A stretch of 16,107 bases of DNA from the NCBI GenBank assembly GCA_963934295.1, contig CAWVXY010000063.1, positions 1-16,107 of the forward strand. The letters are read 5' to 3'. Source of the stretch: Seribacter sp963934295. GTDB lineage: Bacteria > Verrucomicrobiota > Verrucomicrobiia > Opitutales > Seribacteraceae. The first letter of the stretch is position 1; every line of letters starts with the position of its first letter. Below are positions 8,237 to 15,240 of the stretch, piece by piece. The position numbers and the translations under genes are program-made. The notes under the pieces were generated by a model. It made no database searches. It saw only the letters and a list, made by a program, of their open reading frames with translations, and was not told the DNA's origin.

Positions 8237-9721
8237 TTACTTTTGAGGAATCTCGTTAAGAGTATAGTAAGCAACTTCATGAAGAAGTGGTTGTTCAGTA
8301 TCTTTCCTGCGAATGCCAGGCATTTTTAATTCGTGCACATGCCCCTTTACCATTCCATCAACTTGTAAATGAACGTGCTTACCATTCTTTCTGGGAATAG
8401 CTTTCGTAATCACTGGAACCGTTCCGTCAACCTCTGGACTCCCATATCCCTTTTGATAGATGTATGTGTAAGTCTCCATGGTGTAGGAAGAAATATCGGC
8501 CAATGTTTTAATGTCGGCTTCCTGCGTAAAGGTTAGTTCAAAGCCATCAGGCTTCACCCGCATCTCGTGAACCTCGAATGGAACCTTTCCTGTCCAGTTT
8601 ACCCGTTGAAAGGAGAAAGGGCTTTTTCCTCTTGAACCCCATCCACGATTGGTTCCACCCGTAAACATACTGCCATCCTTGGCGAACCTCGCCACGATAT
8701 TACCGGATCCAAAACCTTCGAGAAACGGAAACACCGCACCCTGATAAAACCCATTTACTTTTTCCAAAAATACACGATGCACTTTAGAATGAGTTTGCTC
8801 GGAAACAAATAACTGATTTTTGAACGGACCGAATTTCCCATTAGTCTCATCGCATTCAATCCCAGCCGGTGAATTCCCCACCTTTCCGTGAGGAAGAACA
8901 ACCGGTGGAGGGATAAGATCAGGAACTCTCTTTCTTTCAATTTCAATCCGGCTACCGGATTCTGGTTCTGGTGGTTGGGGACCTAAAGCATCAGTCAATG
9001 CAAAGTATTTGTTGCCCGTAGGGTTTCCCTGAAACCCACCTGGCTTTAAATGCTTCAAAGAGCTCGAACCGTTCCATAAACCTTGGTTGTCACAATAAAA
9101 AACATCGCCCAAATGATTAAACCCGATCCCTCCAGGTGAACGAATTCCATATCCGGTTGGAATGCATTCACCTTCTTCCGTCACACGCATGCACCAGCCA
9201 CGAAATGGACTCTTATCATCCGCTCCTCCTGAACCCGTAAGACATAAAATCACCCAAATATCTCCGTTTTTATCGTGCCGGGTACCGAACGCGTATTCAT
9301 GGTAGTTTCCATTAATCCCCCAGTCATCTGCAACGGTTTCAAATACATCTGCCCGTCCATCACCGTCCCGATCTTTCATACGGGTTACTTCCGGACGCTG
9401 AGTTGCATAAAGCCAACCATCTCTCCAAGAAAGCCCTAGAGTTTCATGAAGTCCCCTCGCATATAAAGTCCATGTGGGTGAAGGTTCATCTTCCCAAACG
9501 CCCTCCCCTACAAAAATATCTCCTCTTCGGGATGCGACCGCCACTTTATTTCCGGGAAGTATTTCGATGCCGCTTACTTCTATGACCTCCCCTGAAGGAA
9601 GTGGAATCGTGGTAATGGGATAATAATCGGACTCAACCGGTAAACTTTTAGAATGATCGTCTGCGAATAATTGAGGGGTAACTGCATAAAAGAAAGTTAA
9701 GAGAGTGATGAAAGTTTTCAT
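8237..9721 (-). CDS. Secreted six-bladed beta-propeller, sorbosone/soluble glucose dehydrogenase-like
   Basis: This 494-residue protein has a Sec signal peptide ending near QLFA (residue 20). It resembles the PQQ-dependent soluble glucose/sorbosone dehydrogenase-like propellers and so-called membrane-bound dehydrogenases abundant in PVC bacteria. Visible signs are repeated propeller strands such as VSGIEILPGNKVAVASRRGDIF and GWLYATQRPEVTRM. A calcium-type loop DRDGDGRAD lies at residues 117-125. A conserved-looking His141 sits in GNYHEYAFG, and IRSPGGIGFNHLGDVFYCDN follows. No CxxCH haem motif is present, unlike the longer cytochrome-fused relatives. A role in oxidising a sugar or alcohol outside the cytoplasm is possible, but enzyme activity and PQQ use are unproven. 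Its start lies 34 bases downstream of the stop of the copper-protein gene on the same strand, so the two probably form an operon and may share electrons. Confidence 0.7.
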   Translation of the reverse strand: MKTFITLLTFFYAVTPQLFADDHSKSLPVESDYYPITTIPLPSGEVIEVSGIEILPGNKVAVASRRGDIFVGEGVWEDEPSPTWTLYARGLHETLGLSWRDGWLYATQRPEVTRMKDRDGDGRADVFETVADDWGINGNYHEYAFGTRHDKNGDIWVILCLTGSGGADDKSPFRGWCMRVTEEGECIPTGYGIRSPGGIGFNHLGDVFYCDNQGLWNGSSSLKHLKPGGFQGNPTGNKYFALTDALGPQPPEPESGSRIEIERKRVPDLIPPPVVLPHGKVGNSPAGIECDETNGKFGPFKNQLFVSEQTHSKVHRVFLEKVNGFYQGAVFPFLEGFGSGNIVARFAKDGSMFTGGTNRGWGSRGKSPFSFQRVNWTGKVPFEVHEMRVKPDGFELTFTQEADIKTLADISSYTMETYTYIYQKGYGSPEVDGTVPVITKAIPRKNGKHVHLQVDGMVKGHVHELKMPGIRRKDTEQPLLHEVAYYTLNEIPQK

Positions 9722-9755
9722 ATTTAAAATGTATAGTTTGTTTAGCTGAACCCAA

Positions 9756-11348
9756 TTACTCAGCCCAGGAATAAGTAATTTTTAATTCGGACTTTCCTTC
9801 ATTAAATTCAATCGGCACCCGAAGTTCACCCTTTTCAGCAAAAACTTCCCCTCCCTCAAGAGAAAGAGATAATTCACTATTGGAAAAAGTATCCTTGTCT
9901 TTCTTAAAATTTCCCTGAGCAAGTCGAAGATAAAGATTTGTAGAATTCCCCTTACCCACAAATTTGAGCGTTCGACGGATTACTCCCGGCTTTTCCTCGG
10001 AGGAACTGCCAACCGGAACCGGTTTGTCCGTAATAGAAATTTCATCCCGACTGTATTTAAATGTGGGCCTTTGCATCTTGTCCAAAACATAGCCATCAAA
10101 TTCTAATTCTTTGGTGCGGTATTCGGACTCTGGCCAAGCGGAATCCTTTGTCATTAGCTCAGCGATAGCTAAGCCCTCGGGCAATCGGATGACATCATTC
10201 CCGGCTGGCGGTTGAAAACCTTGCCCTCTTCCGATCCAATGACGGGCCCCGTCGATAAATTCACCATGCCAAATCATTGCCAGTCTCATGTTGTTTGCAT
10301 CAAAAGCAAGATTCACTCCCTCATGGTACCCCACTCCAATCGCTCGCGGCCCTGCACCATCAATAAAGTTCCGGTAAATGGTTGCTTCCCCTTTTAGAGG
10401 TTCGATCAGCATACCTTCAACAACCTGTCCAGCCTTAGGTGCAGTTTTAGAAAGGGGTTTATTTTTAAAGCCGGGCCCAGTCCATGAGACACTAAGTGCT
10501 TCCCCACCGGCAAGTTCGAAATATTTCACTTCAATATCGTGCTTTCCTTTTTTCAATTCAACCGAACCTGCCTTTGCCTTAATTCCATGAACGCCATCGT
10601 TATCGACGATCATCTTGCCATTAATAAAGAGCTGTGATCCGTCATCCGAAGAAATGGTGAAAGAATATTTTCCATCCTTTAAGCATTCAATTTGGCCATT
10701 AAAAATAAATGCAAAGTTGTTATTAATCTCACGCATTGAAATATCAAAAAGGCCTGTGGCCAGGGCTCCAGATTTGACTGCTTTAAATTCAGAAAAATTT
10801 GGCATCTTACTCCATTTTCCGTGATAAATTTTATAAGTAAGATTGGTGACCGGGTTGGCTTTCTTGGTTATACCCATCACGCCATTCATTAATTGATAAT
10901 GCCCGGGAAAAGTACAGATATAGGGATAGTCACCCTCCACCTTTGGGGTTTTAAAATAAAAGGTTACCTCTTTGCCAGGTTGAACCATTCCTGAACTGGC
11001 GAGAATTCTAGGATGCCCCTTCGGCTCCCAATCCATCTTCACTCCCTTGTCACCTAGCTTAAGCACCGCATCAATCACCTCCTGCCCTTTATCTCCGCCT
11101 TTTTTCTTACCGGGCGTACAAAAAATAAGATTGTGAGGGAGCGAATCAGGATTCTTAAAAATTACTTTCACCTTGGAATTTGGCTTAACACTAAAGCTCT
11201 GCACATCGTATTTCATCTGTGCTTCCAGCGTGCTGATTGTAATCGACTGGTCAACTTTCTCAAAGCCTTTGGGAGGATCCTCTGCATGTATGACAAGCGA
11301 GCTCAAGAGACAATTTGCAAAAATATAATATATGGATGGAAACTTCAT
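9756..11348 (-). CDS. Secreted azurin/auracyanin-like cupredoxin fused to a PA14 domain
   Basis: This 530-residue protein has a signal peptide ending near VIHA (residue 22). Residues about 35-162 form a type-1 copper domain. The likely ligands are His72 (in SLPHNLIF) and Cys145, His150 and Met154 in CTFPGHYQLM, the spacing of the azurin/auracyanin group. Residues about 170-295 form a PA14-type beta-barrel (SSDDGSQLFINGKMIVDNDG, then KKGKHDIEVKYFE and LSVSW), a fold that often binds sugars. The remaining 230 residues, including YRNFIDGAGPRAIGVGYHEG and MIWHGEFIDGARHW, resemble an accessory region often seen in PVC dehydrogenase-type proteins; I cannot name it. The protein probably carries electrons, perhaps from the propeller protein encoded next, and may be anchored to glycan or cell surface by PA14. 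The start is supported by a good Shine-Dalgarno site 5 bases upstream. Confidence 0.82.
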   Translation of the reverse strand: MKFPSIYYIFANCLLSSLVIHAEDPPKGFEKVDQSITISTLEAQMKYDVQSFSVKPNSKVKVIFKNPDSLPHNLIFCTPGKKKGGDKGQEVIDAVLKLGDKGVKMDWEPKGHPRILASSGMVQPGKEVTFYFKTPKVEGDYPYICTFPGHYQLMNGVMGITKKANPVTNLTYKIYHGKWSKMPNFSEFKAVKSGALATGLFDISMREINNNFAFIFNGQIECLKDGKYSFTISSDDGSQLFINGKMIVDNDGVHGIKAKAGSVELKKGKHDIEVKYFELAGGEALSVSWTGPGFKNKPLSKTAPKAGQVVEGMLIEPLKGEATIYRNFIDGAGPRAIGVGYHEGVNLAFDANNMRLAMIWHGEFIDGARHWIGRGQGFQPPAGNDVIRLPEGLAIAELMTKDSAWPESEYRTKELEFDGYVLDKMQRPTFKYSRDEISITDKPVPVGSSSEEKPGVIRRTLKFVGKGNSTNLYLRLAQGNFKKDKDTFSNSELSLSLEGGEVFAEKGELRVPIEFNEGKSELKITYSWAE

Positions 11349-11353
11349 AAAAA

Positions 11354-11362
11354 CCTTTCTCC
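11354..11362 (-). promoter_or_regulatory. Ribosome binding site of the cupredoxin-PA14 gene
   Basis: Read on the minus strand, GGAGAAAGG lies 5 bases before the ATG at 11348. It is the only convincing Shine-Dalgarno sequence at correct spacing in the window; the other genes have weak or no such site. Confidence 0.65.
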
Positions 11363-11424
11363 AAAATGATCTTCCATCACAATGGCAACCTTAAACCTAC
11401 GATCATCTTGAAATGATTATGAAC

Positions 11425-11455
11425 AGCCTCTTCAGAAAAGAATTAATAGGAGGCT
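11425..11455. repeat. Inverted repeat in the divergent intergenic region
   Basis: AGCCTC (11425-11430) and GAGGCT (11450-11455) are perfect 6-base inverted arms separated by 19 AT-rich bases. They lie in the 151-base gap between the divergent cupredoxin and metallopeptidase genes. Seven A bases follow the right arm on the plus strand, which is the wrong polarity for a plus-strand terminator. It could be an operator or a chance pairing. The right arm also contains an AGGAGG with no start codon at the proper distance. Confidence 0.3.
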
Positions 11456-11499
11456 AAAAAAATCTCGATCCCATATCCAAGCTCACTCAAAGTGAAAGG

Positions 11500-12792
11500 A
11501 TGATAAGAAACTTACTTTTCTGTCTTTTCTCTTTAAGCCTCCTTAGCCAATTTTCCTTAGGCTCAGAAGATGCAGATACTTTCGGTTGGGCTAATTTTTC
11601 CTCCCAGCAAGAGCAGGCAAAATACATCTCGAATCAATTAAAGAAGTGGAACAATAAAACCTCGAATCTCCGCGATAAGCCCCTCCGGGTGATTTACTTT
11701 CATGCCAAAGATCGGAAACCACTGAAAAATCATCTAGAGAGATGGAATGGCATTCTTTCGGATATTCAAACTTTCTTTCGTACTGAAATGGGTCGACTTG
11801 GATACAATCAAGTTACGATCTCTCTTGAGAAAGAAAATGGAGTTCTAAAACTCCACGAAATTCAAGGAACACAGAACGAGGGTAATTATACTTATAAATC
11901 TGGAGGCAAAATTAGGGGAGAAGTATTTAAAGCCCTGCGGGCAAAAGGAATTAATCCTGAAGAAGAAACTCTTCTCATTGTCTGCGGTCTTTCTAAAACC
12001 AATGGTAAAAAAGTTACTATTTATTCCCCGTATTATGGTATGGGGGCGAATCATAACAAGGGAATCTGTTTCACTGCTGACATGGAATGGTTATCCATTG
12101 ACGGACTCAGACCTGATCCAAACAAGATTGTACTCCAGGTCAAGGAACACAGAAACTACGAACCCTTTACCCTGAATCGGTTCAATACTGTGTATATCGG
12201 GGGTACCATTCACGAACTCGGACACGGACTTTCCCTGCCACACAATCTGGCCACCAAGAATGAATCTATCCGAGGAACAGCACTGATGGGGGCCGGTAAT
12301 TACACCTATCGCAGGGAATGGAACAGTAAACAAAAAGGGTCTTTCCTGACCCATTCAAGTGCTATTCGTTTGCTTGTGCACCCTCTATTTAACGGAACAT
12401 CCAGCCGAGCTAAAAGCTCTCCATCTTTAAAATATAAGGATCTCAGCTTATCTTTTAACAATGGTATAATACAGATAACCGGAAAGATCGAAACGGGCAT
12501 CCCCGCTATTGCCATGATCGCCTACAACGATCGGGAAAATAAGGGACAACGCGGATACATGGTCAATAACAACTACGATGCGACGAGCTGGACTTCAGTC
12601 CTCAGCCCTACAAATGAGTTCCACTTGGCTGTGGGTGACTTGGGCAACGGGAACCATCAAATTCGTCTCCTCAGCGTTCATATGAACGGAGCGACCGAAA
12701 CCAAACGGATTCATTATTCGATGAAGGATGGAATGCCTGACCTCAACCGAGCCAGTAAAGAAATTGTAAGTATCCTCAGCAATAACGATTGA
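11500..12792 (+). CDS. Secreted metzincin-like zinc metallopeptidase (putative)
   Basis: This 430-residue protein has a Sec signal peptide (hydrophobic LLFCLFSLSLLSQFSLG, cleavage near residue 21). The central zinc motif is HELGHGLSLPH at residues 238-248, giving three His ligands (238, 242, 248) and the catalytic Glu239. This is the metzincin spacing HExxHxxxxxH, but the usual Gly at the eighth position is Ser245. ALMGAGNY (Met263) may be the Met-turn. The N-terminal part (PLRVIYFHAKDRKP) and the C-terminal beta-rich part (about 310-430) do not match a family I can name. Peptidase activity is inferred from the motif; substrate unknown. It is the first gene after a divergent gap and is followed by sulfatase and esterase genes, so it may process surface proteins or glycoproteins. 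The ATG follows GAAAGG with no spacer. An in-frame stop at 11455 and the signal peptide fix this start. Confidence 0.72.
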   Translation: MIRNLLFCLFSLSLLSQFSLGSEDADTFGWANFSSQQEQAKYISNQLKKWNNKTSNLRDKPLRVIYFHAKDRKPLKNHLERWNGILSDIQTFFRTEMGRLGYNQVTISLEKENGVLKLHEIQGTQNEGNYTYKSGGKIRGEVFKALRAKGINPEEETLLIVCGLSKTNGKKVTIYSPYYGMGANHNKGICFTADMEWLSIDGLRPDPNKIVLQVKEHRNYEPFTLNRFNTVYIGGTIHELGHGLSLPHNLATKNESIRGTALMGAGNYTYRREWNSKQKGSFLTHSSAIRLLVHPLFNGTSSRAKSSPSLKYKDLSLSFNNGIIQITGKIETGIPAIAMIAYNDRENKGQRGYMVNNNYDATSWTSVLSPTNEFHLAVGDLGNGNHQIRLLSVHMNGATETKRIHYSMKDGMPDLNRASKEIVSILSNND

Positions 12793-12863
12793 CCTACTTT
12801 CGAATCAAACAAAAATTGGTCTACAACCCCTTACCTACTCGGATTTTCCGTAACTCAAATTGT

Positions 12864-14249
12864 ATGAAAAAAGTTTTCTTTATCGCCGCCTTTTTCCTCA
12901 TCGAACTGCTTTCTGCTGAAACCAAACCAAATATTCTCTTCATCGCTATTGACGATTTACGCCCAGAACTTGGATGCTATGGAAAAAAAGAAGTTCTTTC
13001 CCCTCACATTGACAAACTGGCCTCAACCGGAACCGTATTTAACCGGGCCTATTGCCAGGTTGCCGTATGCGGTGCCTCCCGGGCCAGTTTAATGACCGGG
13101 CTTCGTCCGACATGGCAGCGTTTTGTAAAGTACAATACCATTTCCGATAAGGACGCCCCCGGAGTACTGACATTGCCTCAGGAATTAAAACAAAAAGGGT
13201 ACCATTGTCTGTCCAATGGTAAAATCTTCCATCACAAGGACGACACCGCTGAGCGCAGTTGGAGCGAAAATCCATGGAAACCGGACATGAAAGGAAGCGA
13301 CTTTCTCGATCCCAAGTCCAAGTCGATGATCTTTGCTAAAAACAAGCGTGGCCCCGTTCTTGAGAGTCCGGATGTACCTGATAACGCTTACCCGGACGGA
13401 CAGATTGCCGATAAAACCATAGCGGATCTCAAACGCCTGGCAAAGCAGGGTAAACCCTTTTTCATGGCCTGCGGATTCATGAAACCTCACCTACCCTTTT
13501 ATGCCCCCAAAAAATACTGGGATCTCTACGATCGTGCTTCGCTCATTTTGGCCGACAATCAGGCCCGGCCGCAAAATGCCCCTGAAGTACTTACCGGATC
13601 AAAGGAAATTTTAAACTACCACGACCGTGGAATGGAATATAACCAAGAGCAATGGCACCGGGCATGTCTTCACGGTTACTATGCTTGTGTAAGTTATATC
13701 GATGCACAGGTTGGAAGATTAATCAGCACACTTGATAATTTAGGTTTAAGAAAAAATACCATAGTTATCGTTTGGGGAGACCATGGTTGGCATTTGGGGG
13801 AACACACTTTCTGGGGAAAACACAACCTCATGCATCTGTCTTCGCGGTCTCCCTTAATCCTGTCCATTCCGGGTGGCCGAAAAAATCAAACATGTGACCG
13901 TCTAGTCGAGTTCGTTGACATCTATCCAACCCTGCTCGATCTTGCTGGGATCACACCTCAAAACAAAGGACTGGAGGGAACCAGCTTTAAAATACTGTTA
14001 CAACGGCCCCGTACCCTATGGAAAAAAGCCGCCTTCTCGCGCTATGGTCCTGCCATCAGTGCGATCACTCCAAAGTTCAATTATGTTCAGTATAAAAGCG
14101 GAGAAAAGATGCTTTTTGATCTGATCTCCGATCCCGATGAAAACATCAATATTGCCGGTGATCCCAAAAGAAAAAGTACCCTCAACCACCATATTAAAAT
14201 ACTTGGTAATGGCTGGACTGATGCATTGCCGCCAAGCGTACAAAAATAA
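12864..14249 (+). CDS. Secreted S1 sulfatase (iduronate-2-sulfatase-like)
   Basis: I choose the ATG at 12864, giving 461 residues, because it is followed directly by a signal peptide (MKKVFFIAAFFLIELLSA, cleavage after residue 18). The frame extends upstream to 12789, but those 25 residues would bury the signal sequence. Metal-binding residues are Asp30 and Asp31 in FIAIDDLRPELG. The formylglycine precursor is Cys69 in CGASR (69-73), followed by the normal MTG. The second metal site is WGDHGWHLGEH (Asp306, His307), then EFVDIYPTLLDLAG. The family hydrolyses sulfate esters of polysaccharides after the Cys is oxidised to formylglycine. It resembles iduronate-2-sulfatase-like enzymes and is a paralogue of the sulfatase domain in the giant fusion (residues 1139-1600 there). 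It lies 71 bases after the peptidase gene and 28 before the esterase gene, so these are probably cotranscribed. Confidence 0.93.
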   Translation: MKKVFFIAAFFLIELLSAETKPNILFIAIDDLRPELGCYGKKEVLSPHIDKLASTGTVFNRAYCQVAVCGASRASLMTGLRPTWQRFVKYNTISDKDAPGVLTLPQELKQKGYHCLSNGKIFHHKDDTAERSWSENPWKPDMKGSDFLDPKSKSMIFAKNKRGPVLESPDVPDNAYPDGQIADKTIADLKRLAKQGKPFFMACGFMKPHLPFYAPKKYWDLYDRASLILADNQARPQNAPEVLTGSKEILNYHDRGMEYNQEQWHRACLHGYYACVSYIDAQVGRLISTLDNLGLRKNTIVIVWGDHGWHLGEHTFWGKHNLMHLSSRSPLILSIPGGRKNQTCDRLVEFVDIYPTLLDLAGITPQNKGLEGTSFKILLQRPRTLWKKAAFSRYGPAISAITPKFNYVQYKSGEKMLFDLISDPDENINIAGDPKRKSTLNHHIKILGNGWTDALPPSVQK

Positions 14250-14277
14250 TTCCCCCATCCAATAAAAAAAGAGTCCC

Positions 14278-15126
14278 ATGAAACCTAAAACTTTCCCTTC
14301 AATCATTCTTGCGGCCCTAGTCTTTGCCTCTTTCTTTTCAATTCATTTATCTGCAGAACTCAAAGCCCAGAAAAATATATCCTACGGACCACACGAACGT
14401 AATGTCTTGGATGTCTATTGGGACACCGAGTATAAAAATGCCCCCATCGTGTTCACTATTCATGGAGGCGGTTTCAGGTTCGGTGATAAAGCCTATTGCA
14501 ATGAGGACATGATCAAACTCTACATGTCCAAGGGTTGCATCGTGGTCTCACCCAACTATCGACTCCTAAAAATAGGAACCGGGGTATCCATAAAAGACTG
14601 TGTGATCGATTCGGCTATGGCGGTCGCCTATATCCAGGAGCATGCAAAAAAATATGGAGGAAACCCAAAAAAGATCGTTTCCACTGGAGCCTCTGCGGGT
14701 GGTTTTATTAGTGCCTGGATTGCCTACAGTGATAAGTGGGAATGGCCCACCTATGCCAAGTACAAACCAAAGAAGCTCAATATTGTGGGCTGGTTCGGAA
14801 ATAGTCCCGGACTTCCACCAAACATTATTAACCTAGTCAACCCCGGCGACCCTCCCGGTTTTGTAATGTTTGGTGGTAAAAAAGAGCACCCCAAAACTCC
14901 GGCAAGTATGGGCCATGCCATCCAGGCTATGCTAACAAAGAATAAAGTCTGGAGTAAAATGGTCTACATTGATTCCATGGGACATGTTCCCGCCAAGCGC
15001 ATTCTATTCAATCCCAAAACCCGGGATGTAGAAACCTACACCGCCTTCAATGAATTTCTCGATTTGGTTTGTTACAACAAAGGAAAACCCAAAGGTGGGG
15101 ATGTTATAAATGTTAAAAAAGAATAG
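14278..15126 (+). CDS. Secreted alpha/beta-hydrolase esterase
   Basis: This 282-residue protein has a signal peptide ending near IHLSA. It belongs to the alpha/beta-hydrolase fold group with an HGGG oxyanion motif (His62-Gly65 in TIHGGGF), as in hormone-sensitive-lipase-like and carbohydrate esterases. The nucleophile is Ser139 in GASAGG, and the probable catalytic His is His236 in DSMGHVPA. The acid residue between them is not certain. PNYRLL and the AMAVAYIQEHAKKYGGNPKKI segment are typical of this fold. In this setting it could remove acetyl or other acyl groups from the polysaccharide attacked by the glycosidases and sulfatases, but that is inference. It follows the sulfatase gene by 28 bases. 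A 114-base gap separates it from the next gene. Confidence 0.85.
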   Translation: MKPKTFPSIILAALVFASFFSIHLSAELKAQKNISYGPHERNVLDVYWDTEYKNAPIVFTIHGGGFRFGDKAYCNEDMIKLYMSKGCIVVSPNYRLLKIGTGVSIKDCVIDSAMAVAYIQEHAKKYGGNPKKIVSTGASAGGFISAWIAYSDKWEWPTYAKYKPKKLNIVGWFGNSPGLPPNIINLVNPGDPPGFVMFGGKKEHPKTPASMGHAIQAMLTKNKVWSKMVYIDSMGHVPAKRILFNPKTRDVETYTAFNEFLDLVCYNKGKPKGGDVINVKKE

Positions 15127-15240
15127 TTTAATTAAATCTCGGAACCCCTTACAAAAAATTTACCCGTAATAAATTATGTGTTTGTAACATAAACAGATTG
15201 ATACTCATAATTACTAAAGACCCTTAAATTTTTACTCATC
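15127..15240 (+). promoter_or_regulatory. AT-rich leader before the oxidoreductase gene, possible promoter
   Basis: The 114-base gap is very AT-rich. TTACAA followed after 17 bases by AATTAT (about 15150-15178) has the spacing of a sigma-70 promoter but is a poor match. A small inverted repeat TTATGT/ACATAA (15174-15192) overlaps its downstream part. There is no convincing terminator hairpin with a T run, and no Shine-Dalgarno site before the ATG at 15241. Confidence 0.2.

Noticed and set aside
12789..12863. Upstream extension of the stand-alone sulfatase from a TTG at 12789
   Set aside because: It would put 25 unrelated residues before a clear signal peptide. The ATG at 12864 is directly followed by that signal peptide.
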